A program made the translations under genes and the position numbers. From Xanthomonas sp. XNM01 (GTDB lineage Bacteria > Pseudomonadota > Gammaproteobacteria > Xanthomonadales > Xanthomonadaceae), in contig NZ_JACVAP010000002.1 in the NCBI RefSeq assembly GCF_014851915.1, positions 62,001-126,000 of the forward strand: DNA of 64,000 nucleotides. The letters run 5' to 3'. The notes under the pieces were generated by a model. That model was not told the DNA's origin and made no database searches. It saw only the letters and a program-made list of their open reading frames with translations. Within the stretch, counting starts at the first letter, position 1. Each line of letters opens with the position of its first letter. Shown here piece by piece: positions 1 to 10,100 of this stretch.

Positions 1-1390
1 GGGTGGTCACCTCCACGCCGAAGCGCGTCTTCAGCCGCTCCAGCATCACCCGCAGGTGCAGCTCGGAGAGCCCGCGGATCACCGTCTCGTTGAGCTCGGC
101 ATCGTGCTCGACCCGGAACGCCGGATCCTCGTCGGCGAGCTTTCCCAGCGCCTGCGCCAGCTTCTGCTCCTGGCCGCGGCTGGCCGCCTGCACCGCCAGG
201 CCGAACATCGCCTTCGGAAACGCCACCGGCGCCAGGTGCACGTGGTCCTGGTCGTGGCTGTCGTGCAGCAGCGCGTCGAAATGCACGTCCTCCACTTTGG
301 CCACCGCGGCGATGTCGCCGGGCACGGCCTGCTCGATTTCCGCGTGCTCCTTGCCCTGCAGCCGGAACAGGTGGCCCACCTTGAACGCGCGCCTGCCGTC
401 GTCGACGAACAGCTGCGTGTCGCGCCGGATCGTGCCCTGGTAGACGCGGAACACCCCCAGCTTGCCCACGAAGGGGTCGTTGACCACCTTGAACACGTCG
501 GCGATCACGTGGTCGTCGGCATCGGCATGCGTGTCCAGCGGCGCGCCGCCGTGGCCGTTGCCCTGGCGCAGCAGTGGCGGGTTGGCTTCGGTGGGGTCGG
601 GCAGCAGCGTGCGCGCCACGTGCAGCAGCGCCTGCACGCCCACGCCGGTACGCGCCGAGGCGAAGCACACCGGCAGCAGATGGCCCTCGCGCAGGCAGCG
701 TTCGAACGCGTCGTGCAGCGCGGCGGCGGGGATGCCGTCCTCGCCGTCCTCCAGGTAGCGCTCCATCAGCAGGCCGTCGATCTCGACCACCTGGTCGATG
801 ATGCGCTGGTGCCACACCGACACCGGTCCCAGGTCGGAGCAGCCCTCGGCATTGGCGAAGCAGTCGATCACGCCCAGCCCGCCCTCGATCGGCAGGTTCA
901 GCGGCAGCACCGCGTTGCCGAAGGTGTCCTGCAACTGCGCGAGCACGCGCCGGCAGTCGGCATGTTCATGGTCGATCTTGTTGACCACCAGCACCCGGCA
1001 CAGGCCGCGTTCGCGGGCGCGCGCCATCAGCCGGCGGGTGCCGTGCTCGACGCCGGTGTCGGCATCGACCACCAGCAGCGCGGTCTCCACCGCCGCCAGC
1101 GCCGCCAACGCCGGGCCGCGGAATTCCGGGTAGCCGGGCGTGTCGATCAGGTTCATGTGCACCGGATGGCCGTCCACCGCCTGGTCGATGCTGGCGATGG
1201 CGATGTCCATCGAGTGGCCGCGCGCCTTCTCCATCGGATCGAAGTCCGACACCGTGGTGCCGCGCTCGATGCTGCCTGCCGTGGTCAGGGCGCCGCCGGC
1301 ATGCAGCAGGGCTTCGAACAGCGTGGTTTTGCCGGCGCCGGGGTGGCCCGCCAGGGCCATGTTGCGGATGTCGTGGGTACCGTAGGACAT
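1..1390 (-). CDS. Elongation factor G-like translational GTPase, 3' part outside window
   Basis: The reading frame starts at an ATG at 1390 and runs open to the window edge, so only the N-terminal 463 codons are seen. The protein starts MSYGTHDIRNMALAGHPGAG and carries the G1 loop GHPGAGKT (residues 15-22), a DTPGYPEF G3 motif and the NKID G4 motif, in EF-G order. Later segments match the EF-G domain II to III region. True EF-G has DTPGHVDF at G3; DTPGYPEF and the lone location away from rpsL/rpsG/tuf point to the FusA2-type paralogue found in many proteobacteria, whose role is not settled. It probably acts at the ribosome as a GTPase, which is inference. No partner gene is visible on either side. 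Confidence 0.85.
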   Translation of the reverse strand, partial: MSYGTHDIRNMALAGHPGAGKTTLFEALLHAGGALTTAGSIERGTTVSDFDPMEKARGHSMDIAIASIDQAVDGHPVHMNLIDTPGYPEFRGPALAALAAVETALLVVDADTGVEHGTRRLMARARERGLCRVLVVNKIDHEHADCRRVLAQLQDTFGNAVLPLNLPIEGGLGVIDCFANAEGCSDLGPVSVWHQRIIDQVVEIDGLLMERYLEDGEDGIPAAALHDAFERCLREGHLLPVCFASARTGVGVQALLHVARTLLPDPTEANPPLLRQGNGHGGAPLDTHADADDHVIADVFKVVNDPFVGKLGVFRVYQGTIRRDTQLFVDDGRRAFKVGHLFRLQGKEHAEIEQAVPGDIAAVAKVEDVHFDALLHDSHDQDHVHLAPVAFPKAMFGLAVQAASRGQEQKLAQALGKLADEDPAFRVEHDAELNETVIRGLSELHLRVMLERLKTRFGVEVTT

Positions 1391-2194
1391 GAGGCCGTCT
1401 CCCGTTGTCTGGTGAGAGGCCCATGCGCGACAGGCGGGCGGCAGACCGGAAGGCCTGCGGCGTGTCGGGCGGGAACGGGGAAGGGCATGGCGGCATCCCC
1501 TGAGCGCCGCCTGCCGTGGTCTGCCCCCGCGCGCCGGCCCGGCGCGGCCCGCACCAGCGTCGCGCAAGGGCGCTGGGGGCCGTCATGGCTGTCCGGAGCG
1601 GGCCGCTTCCCGGACGGGGTGAACCCGGCGGGCGGTCATGGCGGACCGCCACCTTAGCGCGTTCCCCCTGGCAGGCACGTTGCGACGCACAAGGGCGGGT
1701 GCTGCGCCGGTGCGACGGCCGGGCAGCGCCCGCATCGCAAACGCCCCTGATCCCGGGCGCAGTCCACCGGTGGCCCGGCCGGGCTCTTCCAACTGCGGCT
1801 CCACCTCGCCCCGGCCGGAGCGAGGTGAGCGCCGTGCGCGTTACCGCCCCGCACGCTCCGCCCACGCGGCACCTGTGCCGGCATCGCGGTTTCGGGGCTT
1901 CGCTGCCGAGGACGTCCGCTTTCTCGGGGGGAAGGGAGAAACTTGCCCGTCAGCGCCGGCCAGGCAGCCACGCGCGAAGGGCTGTTCGTCAGGCAAGGCG
2001 TTGCGCGCACTTCACTTGTGCGGGCCCGCTGCAGCTGATGCGTCCTCTCTGCAGCGCAAGGTCAGCCGGCCGAGGCCGACGCAGCAGGAGCGGCGTGCCG
2101 GGCAGCCGTTCCCCCATTCGTGGGATGCGCGCCCGCCACGGTGGGCTAACACTCGCGTGGCTAGTGTGACCGACTCCATTCCAACCCCGGGAAC
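1391..2194. other. Intergenic stretch with no supported gene
   Basis: About 800 bases separate the divergent EF-G-like gene and osmC. Several open frames cross it, as expected at this GC content, but their translations are rich in Arg, Ala, Pro and Gly, have no recognisable motif and no convincing ribosome binding site. The promoters of both flanking genes must lie here, but I could not place them. No tRNA-like or terminator-like structure was seen. Confidence 0.6.
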
Positions 2195-2635
2195 ATGACG
2201 ACCATGGGCATTTCGCGCACCGCACACGCACACTGGGAAGGCGACCTCAAGAGCGGCAAGGGCCTGCTGGACACCCCGCAGAGCGGCCTGCTCGACAAGA
2301 CCCGCTACGGCTTCAACAGCCGCTTCGGCGAGGAGAAGGGCACCAACCCCGAAGAGCTGATCGCCGCGGCCCACGCCGGCTGCTTCACGATGGCGCTGTC
2401 GGCCAAGCTGACCGAGGCCGGCTTCCCGCCGACCAGCATCGATACCCGCGCCGATGTGGACCTGTCGATGGAAGGCGGTCCGACCCTGTCGGCCATCCGC
2501 CTGAAGACCAAGGCGGTGATCCCGAACATCGACGAGGCGAAGTTCCGCGCGATCGCCGACGACGCCAAGCAGAACTGCCCGGTGTCCAAGGCGCTCTCGG
2601 CGGTGCCGATCACCCTGGAGGCCGAGCTGGGCTGA
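2195..2635 (+). CDS. osmC: OsmC family peroxiredoxin
   Basis: This 146-residue protein is full length for the OsmC family of thiol peroxidases, which reduce organic hydroperoxides in the cytoplasm. The two family cysteines are visible: C63 in AHAGCFTMAL and C128 in KQNCPVSKAL. The NPEELIAAAHAGC stretch and the AHWEGDL start are typical of OsmC rather than Ohr. The start could be the ATG at 2195 or the one three codons later (MGISRTAHA); the second fits family N-termini slightly better. The gene stands alone, with 800 bases upstream and a repeat-rich interval downstream. Confidence 0.93.
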   Translation: MTTMGISRTAHAHWEGDLKSGKGLLDTPQSGLLDKTRYGFNSRFGEEKGTNPEELIAAAHAGCFTMALSAKLTEAGFPPTSIDTRADVDLSMEGGPTLSAIRLKTKAVIPNIDEAKFRAIADDAKQNCPVSKALSAVPITLEAELG

Positions 2636-4696
<2,061 letters not shown>

Positions 4697-4735
4697 TCCA
4701 TCGCGATCCGTAGAGCGGGGCTCGCCCCGCTGCTC

Positions 4736-4766
4736 GAAGAAGCCCCGCGAAAGCGGGGCTTCTTCG
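4736..4766 (+). terminator. Intrinsic terminator after purA
   Basis: A perfect 13-bp stem (GAAGAAGCCCCGC / GCGGGGCTTCTTC) closes on a GAAA tetraloop and is followed by GTTC rather than a long T run. It sits 40 bases after the purA stop. The sequence just before it, GTAGAGCGGGGCTCGCCCCGCTGCTC (4711-4736), is part of the same repeated block, which recurs downstream of the terC gene and in part at 4793-4820. Confidence 0.75.
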
Positions 4767-5000
4767 TTCAGGCCTCCCGTTTCGCGACCGCCTGTAGAGC
4801 AGGGCTCGCCCCGGCTGCTCATCACCATCGCACGCGAGCGCAACACGCGCCTGCGCCCGCAATCCCGATGCGCCCCCAGCCTCCACGCCGCGAACATCGC
4901 GGGACCGGACAAGGACACGCCGCTCGGCCGCTCGCCACCGCCTGCCACGCCGCCGCCGCAGCGTTTCACCACAGAGGCTCAGGATCCGCTAGGATGCGCG
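4767..5000. other. Intergenic stretch, partial repeat and nothing else recognised
   Basis: A partial copy of the post-purA repeat (TGTAGAGCAGGGCTCGCCCC) lies at about 4791-4811. The rest shows no gene or motif that I can support. The promoter for the riboswitch-controlled terC transcript should lie at its right end. Confidence 0.4.
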
Positions 5001-5098
5001 CCTGAAGGGGAGTAGCTCCGCGCGCGGACGTCGTCATTACGGGCCATCGGCCCCGGCGCCGCGGCAGGCCAGGCGGCCTGTGAGTCAGACCTTCGCCC
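5001..5098 (+). promoter_or_regulatory. yybP-ykoY (Mn2+) riboswitch aptamer upstream of terC
   Basis: The conserved 5' block GAAGGGGAGTAGC (5004-5016) and the 3' block CAGACCTTC (5086-5094) are the hallmark ends of the yybP-ykoY aptamer. GAAGG (5004-5008) pairs with CCTTC (5090-5094) as P1. The internal GTCGTCATT (5030-5038) matches the conserved loop that meets the metal site. It is known that this class binds Mn2+ and commonly precedes TerC-family and MntP exporters, which matches the gene 84 bases downstream. I infer that manganese turns on the exporter. The match is by eye and a covariance search was not run. Confidence 0.9.
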
Positions 5099-5110
5099 AT
5101 GACGGCGAAG
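5091..5110 (+). promoter_or_regulatory. Candidate expression-platform hairpin of the Mn riboswitch
   Basis: CTTCGCC (5091-5097) can pair with GGCGAAG (5104-5110) around a six-base loop. The 5' arm contains the P1 3' strand, so this hairpin and the folded aptamer exclude each other. It lacks a T run, so transcription termination in the classical sense is not obvious. Control could be Rho-dependent or at translation. This is inference from pairing only. Confidence 0.5.
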
Positions 5111-5181
5111 CGTGGCCCCCTTCCGGACCTCCGGACCATGCCCGCTGCCGTTCGCGAAGCACCCGACAACCGGAGTGATGG

Positions 5182-6207
5182 ATGGAAACGATAGGTACGC
5201 CCCTGCTGTGGGGCATCTTCACGGTGCTCGTCATCGTGGCCCTGCTGGTGGACCTGGTCTGGATGCGCCATGGCGGGCCGCACCGCGTGACCTTCCGCGA
5301 GGCCGCCTGCTGGAGCCTGGCCTGGGTGGCGCTGGCGCTGGTCTTCAACCTGTGGCTGTGGTGGTACACCGGCCAGCAGCTGGGGCCGGAGGCCGGTGGC
5401 CGCATCGGCATGGAGTTCCTCACCGGCTACCTGGTCGAGAAATCGCTGGCGGTCGACAACATCTTCGTGTTCCTGATGATCTTCGGCTACTTCGCCGTGC
5501 CGGAAGTGCAGCGCCAGCGCGTGCTGGTGATCGGCATCATCATCGCAGTGGTGCTGCGCGCCATCCTGATCCTGGCCGGTGCCATGCTGCTGGCGCACTT
5601 CCACTGGATCCTCTACCTGTTCGGCGTGTTCCTGCTGCTGACCGGCGTCAAGATGCTGCTGGCCGCCGGCAAGGAGCCGGACCTGGAAACCAACCCGCTG
5701 TTGCGCTGGATCACCCGCCACGTGCCGATGACGCGCGGCTACGAAGGCAGTGCGCTGTCGGTGCTGCGCGATGGTAGGCGGCTGTACACCCCGCTGTTCA
5801 TCGTGATCGTAATGATCGGCATCACCGACGTGATCTTCGCGGTCGATTCCATCCCCGCCATCTTCGCCATCACCAGCGACCCGTTCATCGTCCTCACCTC
5901 CAACGTGTTCGCGGTGCTGGGCCTGCGCGCGATGTTCTTCTTGCTGCAGGGCATGGCCGACCGCTTCCACCTGCTGCCCTACGGCCTGGCCCTGGTGCTG
6001 ATCTTCATCGGCGGCAAGATGCTGCTGGTGGACCTGTACAAGGTGCCGATCGCCGTCTCGCTCGGCGTGGTGGTGGCCACCATCGGCGCGACGATCGCGC
6101 TGAGCCTGCTGCGGCCGGTGAAGGAGGGTGTGTCTGCCTTGCCGCCGGGTGACGCCGGTGGTGCGGAGCAGGGCGTGCCGGAGGCGCGCGGCGACGAACG
6201 CCGCTGA
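5182..6207 (+). CDS. TerC/Alx family membrane protein, manganese export
   Basis: The 341-residue protein is an integral membrane protein of the TerC family (Alx-like subgroup), which is linked to manganese export and metal loading. At least seven hydrophobic segments are visible. The family signature is present: an acidic-hydrophobic EKSLAVDNIFVFLMIF stretch and, later, DVIFAVDSIPAIFAI, each holding membrane-buried acidic residues. The ATG at 5182 follows a GGAGTGATG stretch; a second ATG at 5178 is out of frame. A yybP-ykoY riboswitch upstream supports the manganese role. The C-terminus (about residues 318-341) is hydrophilic and variable. A hairpin terminator follows. Confidence 0.93.
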   Translation: METIGTPLLWGIFTVLVIVALLVDLVWMRHGGPHRVTFREAACWSLAWVALALVFNLWLWWYTGQQLGPEAGGRIGMEFLTGYLVEKSLAVDNIFVFLMIFGYFAVPEVQRQRVLVIGIIIAVVLRAILILAGAMLLAHFHWILYLFGVFLLLTGVKMLLAAGKEPDLETNPLLRWITRHVPMTRGYEGSALSVLRDGRRLYTPLFIVIVMIGITDVIFAVDSIPAIFAITSDPFIVLTSNVFAVLGLRAMFFLLQGMADRFHLLPYGLALVLIFIGGKMLLVDLYKVPIAVSLGVVVATIGATIALSLLRPVKEGVSALPPGDAGGAEQGVPEARGDERR

Positions 6208-6277
6208 TCGGAAAACGCGACGCCGAATCCACTCGCTCGATCCAATGCCGGTAGAACGGGGCTTGCCCCGCTGCTCG

Positions 6278-6305
6278 AAGAAGCCCCGTGAAAGCGGGGC
6301 TTCTT
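6278..6305 (+). terminator. Intrinsic terminator after terC
   Basis: AAGAAGCCCCG pairs with the matching CGGGGCTTCTT arm around a short GAAA-type loop and is followed by TGTTGG. It and the GTAGAACGGGGCTTGCCCCGC stretch before it are a near-identical copy of the block after purA. This is a repeated terminator cassette. Confidence 0.7.
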
Positions 6306-6438
6306 TGTTGGTCTGTTCCGGAGGGAGTATCCGCAATTTGCGACTAGTGAATACGCAGCCCAGAGGAGGACCGGGTGGCTTGAACGGCATGTAGCGCCTT
6401 GCGATGATGCATCGCAATTGCAACGCATTTTGTGTCCT

Positions 6439-6702
6439 ATGAAGACTGCCACGCTTCCATCCCTTCGTGTCGATCCAGCCTTGCGCGAGGCCGCGGAAGC
6501 CGTACTGCTGGAGGGCGAAAGCCTGTCCAGCTTTGTCGAACAGTCCGTGCGTGCCCAAGTGCAGCAGCGGCAGCAGCAGGCGGCTTTCATCGCCCGTGGG
6601 CTGGTATCGCGCGACAGCGCCAAGGCGTCAGGTCACTACATCGATGCCAAGGATGTCCTGGCTGACCTACAGGCCCAGTTGGACAGGGCACGCAAGGGCT
6701 AA
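6439..6702 (+). CDS. Antitoxin of a ParE-type toxin-antitoxin pair
   Basis: The 87-residue protein starts MKTATLPSLRVDPALREAAE and has the short beta strand plus helix-turn-helix pattern of ribbon-helix-helix antitoxins (TLPSLRVDPALREAAEAVL, then GESLSSFVEQSVRAQVQQR), followed by a charged C-terminal tail that usually wraps the toxin. The ATG at 6439 is chosen because a family-like MKTATLPSLRV start follows it; an in-frame ATG at 6418 would add seven residues. The toxin gene starts six bases downstream. The pair sits at the left edge of the defence island and may stabilise it. Confidence 0.8.
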   Translation: MKTATLPSLRVDPALREAAEAVLLEGESLSSFVEQSVRAQVQQRQQQAAFIARGLVSRDSAKASGHYIDAKDVLADLQAQLDRARKG

Positions 6703-6708
6703 GCCAAC

Positions 6709-7017
6709 GTGGCATTCACCGTCCGCTTCACTCAGGAAGCCCGCGAAGACCTCGCACGCCTTTACGACTGGCTGCTACAAAGTGCCGAAGGCGATTTCAC
6801 TGCGGCTGAGAGTGCTCTTCAGACAACTCTCGAAACTATTGAGCTTCTCAAGATAGCGCCACTAAGTTGTCGTAAGGCAAACGCGAGTAACCCATTCCTG
6901 CGGGAACTCACCGTAGGAGGCCGCGACGGCGGATATGTGCTGCTATACGAGATCGAGGGAGGGCAGCAGGTAACCGCGCTTGCTGTCAGGCAACAGCACG
7001 AGAGTGACGGTCTGTAA
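6709..7017 (+). CDS. RelE/ParE family toxin
   Basis: The 102-residue product begins MAFTVRFTQEAREDLARLYDWL from a GTG start codon, six bases after the antitoxin stop. The pattern VRFTQEAREDLARLYDWL..., ELTVGGRDGGYVLLYEI and a C-terminal VTALAVRQQHESDG is that of the RelE/ParE fold. Members either cleave mRNA at the ribosome or poison gyrase; the sequence alone does not decide which. The antitoxin next door likely represses both genes. The C-terminal QHESDG resembles the RHxREDGY end of ParE-like proteins, which weakly favours the ParE side. Confidence 0.82.
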   Translation: MAFTVRFTQEAREDLARLYDWLLQSAEGDFTAAESALQTTLETIELLKIAPLSCRKANASNPFLRELTVGGRDGGYVLLYEIEGGQQVTALAVRQQHESDGL

Positions 7018-7151
7018 GGGGGGGGGCGGATTTTTACCTGGGCTCGATATGTGCGAGCTTTCATCGTTCGCTCTTGTAGTTATTTCGAAAGCACTTCCTG
7101 CCACGCAATCGTTCTGGCGATTTGCCGAGTATGGATTAGTAGGGGGCATTT

Positions 7152-10100
7152 ATGGATAACGTTTTCCAATTCCGCGACCAGCTCATCGAACGATACGGCA
7201 GCTTTTCCCGCAGTTTCGTTCGCATCGCTGCGCCTGATATCCAAGCCGAGGTCGAACATCAATATGTGCAAGGTCGCTATTGGCCTGAGCCGCTGGTGCA
7301 GATCAACCCGAATTACCAACGCCAAGGCACGGTGCAGAACCTGGCGGCACAGGGGGTCTTGCATGCTGCCTGCGCAGAGATCTTCCAGGTCGGGAAGTCT
7401 GAAGGTTCGCCAGAACCCCTGCATCTTTACAAACACCAGATGGAAGCCTTGGCCAAAGGCCAGGAACGCCAAAGCTATGTGGTCACGACCGGAACGGGGT
7501 CGGGGAAGTCCCTGTCCTTTTTCATCCCGATCATCGACCGCATACTCAAGGCCAAGCAATCCGATGGCAAAGCACGTACCAGGGCCATTGTCATCTATCC
7601 GATGAATGCTCTGGCCAACAGCCAGTTGGAAGAACTCGACAAGTTTCTGCATGGCTATGCGCCAGAGCTTCGTCCCTTCACCGTCAAGCGCTACACCGGC
7701 CAGGAAAGCAAGGCGGAACGCAGCGCCATCGCGGATGACCCGCCCGATATCCTGCTCACTAACTTCATGATGCTGGAGTACATCCTCACGCGCTTCGACG
7801 AAGTGGATCGGCGTGTGGTGGAACACTGCGAGGGACTTGAGTTCCTGGTGCTGGATGAGTTGCATACCTATCGTGGCCGTCAAGGGGCGGACGTTGCCTT
7901 GCTAGTGCGGCGCCTGCGAGAGCGCTTGAAAGCCGAGCAGCTGGTCTGCATCGGCACGTCGGCCACCATGTCCAGCACAGGTAGCCAAGCCGACCGCAAC
8001 CGCGTGGTGGCCGATGTGGCTAGCAAACTTTTTGGCACCCAGATCAGCGAGCATGACGTCATCGGCGAGACCTTGGAGCGCGTCACCAACCCGCTCAAGG
8101 ACGTCAACGCCATCCGCACAGAACTACCGGCGGCCATCACGCGAAAGCAGGATATCTGGGCTGACTTCGACGCCTTTCGCAATGATCCGTTATCCATCTG
8201 GGTGGAGTTGAACCTGGGTATCGAACTACCTGCCGACGAGCCTCCTAGGCGGGCGAGACCCATGATGTTGGAAGAGGCCAGTCTCCGTCTCGCCGAAGAC
8301 GCGGGTTGCCAGCCTGAAGCCGCTCGCACCGCCCTGCAGCGCTTCCTAGTGGCTGCCCATGATGTGCGCACGCCCCAGGGCAGGCCGCCTTTCGCGTTCA
8401 AGCTGCACCAGTTCATCAGCGGTCCCGGCAAGGTACTCACCACGCTGGAGGCGCGAGGTAAGCGCCATGTCACGCTCGATGCTCAGCGTTTCGCGCCGGG
8501 GCGACAGCAAGAGAATGTGCTGCTTTACCCGACGCACTTCTGCCGCGATTGCGGCCAGGAGTACCTACCTGTCTGGCACGCACAGCAACCGGTCGGCTTC
8601 AGCTCACGTGAAATCGACGATATCGCGGCAGAAGACGACGCCAGCTATGGCTTCCTGTGTCCTCTGGTGCCCGGGCAGCAATACGGCGGCCTGCTCGAAG
8701 ACCTGCCGGAAACCTGGATCGACCTCAGCCGTAGCGAACCCAAAATCAGGCCAGCCTACAAGAATGCCGTTCCCTATATGGTCACGGTCGATGCCAAAGG
8801 GCAAACGGGCTCGGGGACGGAGTTCTGGTTCATTACAGGAAAGTTCCGCTTCTGCCTGAACTGCGGCACGACACACGAAGCCCACGGCAAGGATGCCAAC
8901 CGCCTCTCCAGTCTGTCCGGCGAAGGCCGCTCTTCGGCCACTACCATGATTGCCCTGGCGGCCTTGCAGCAATTGTTCGCACTTTCCGAACCTGCGCCAG
9001 GGCAGCCTGACCCACGCAAGTTGCTTGGGTTTACCGACAACCGCCAGGATGCCGCTCTGCAGGCGGGACATTTCAACGACTTCATTTTCCTGCTGACGCT
9101 GCGTGCCGGCTTGATCGGTGCACTACAGGGCAGCGGCGGCCAACTCGATGAAGAACACTTGGCCGAAAGCGTATTCAAGGCCCTCGGCTTTCAAGGGGTC
9201 GATGAAGCGACCTTGGTGGAGTATCTGCGCACCCCCAAGCTCATGGGACTGGCCCGACAAGAAGCGCAACGCACATTGCGCTTCATCATCGCCTACCGGC
9301 TACTGCGTGATCTGCGGCGTGGCTGGCGTTTCAATAATCCGAATCTGGATCAACTCGGCCTGTTGCAGATTCGGTATCGAGACCTAGATGCCTTTTGCGC
9401 TGACGCCAGTATCTTTGCTGCAAACAGCACCTTGACCAAATTGACGGCAGTGCAACGGACAGTTCTGTTCGAATTACTGTTCGACGCCTTGCGCCGCCAT
9501 CTGTGCTTGGAAAGTCGTTACCTCGACCCGGTTGAGCAGGACAAGGCACGCACCAGCGCCCACACCTACCTGAATGAACGTTGGGCCTTCGCTCCAGACG
9601 AGAAACTCGATACCGGCCGCTATCTCATCCTCGGCAAGCGTCCGGAATACAAGGGCAAGCCGCGCACCGACTTGGTGACAGGTGGTCCACGCTCCCGTCT
9701 GCTACGGCAAATAAAGACGGCCGCCTTCTGGCGCGACAGCGCCTGCGCCAGCGAGGTCGCGCAGTGGAAAGATGTCGAGTGGGCTAAGCTGATCGAAGCG
9801 CTGCTGGAATCCGCCAAGGACTATGGTTATGTGCAGCGCCAACCTATCGACGCCCAGCTCGCAGGCTGGCGCCTGAACGCGGCTGCCCTGGACTGGTGCC
9901 TGATTGCCGATCAGCCGCAAACTGATAGCAATCGAATCAACCAGTATTTCCGCACCCTGTATCTCGGCATTGCCGACCTGCTGCGTCAGCCCTCGCATCC
10001 GCTGTTCGACTTCGAGGCCCAGGAACACACAGCCCAGGTGGATGCGCCACGCCGGCAACTGCTGGAGCAGCGTTTTCGCTACACCGAAAAAGACAGGCAG

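Noticed and set aside
56-1657. Plus-strand frame of 533 codons over the EF-G-like gene
   Set aside because: Its translation is His, Gln, Arg and Val rich without motifs; the minus strand encodes a clear translational GTPase.
1516-2198. Open frames of 186 to 217 codons between the EF-G-like gene and osmC
   Set aside because: Arg, Pro and Ala rich, without ribosome binding site or family match.
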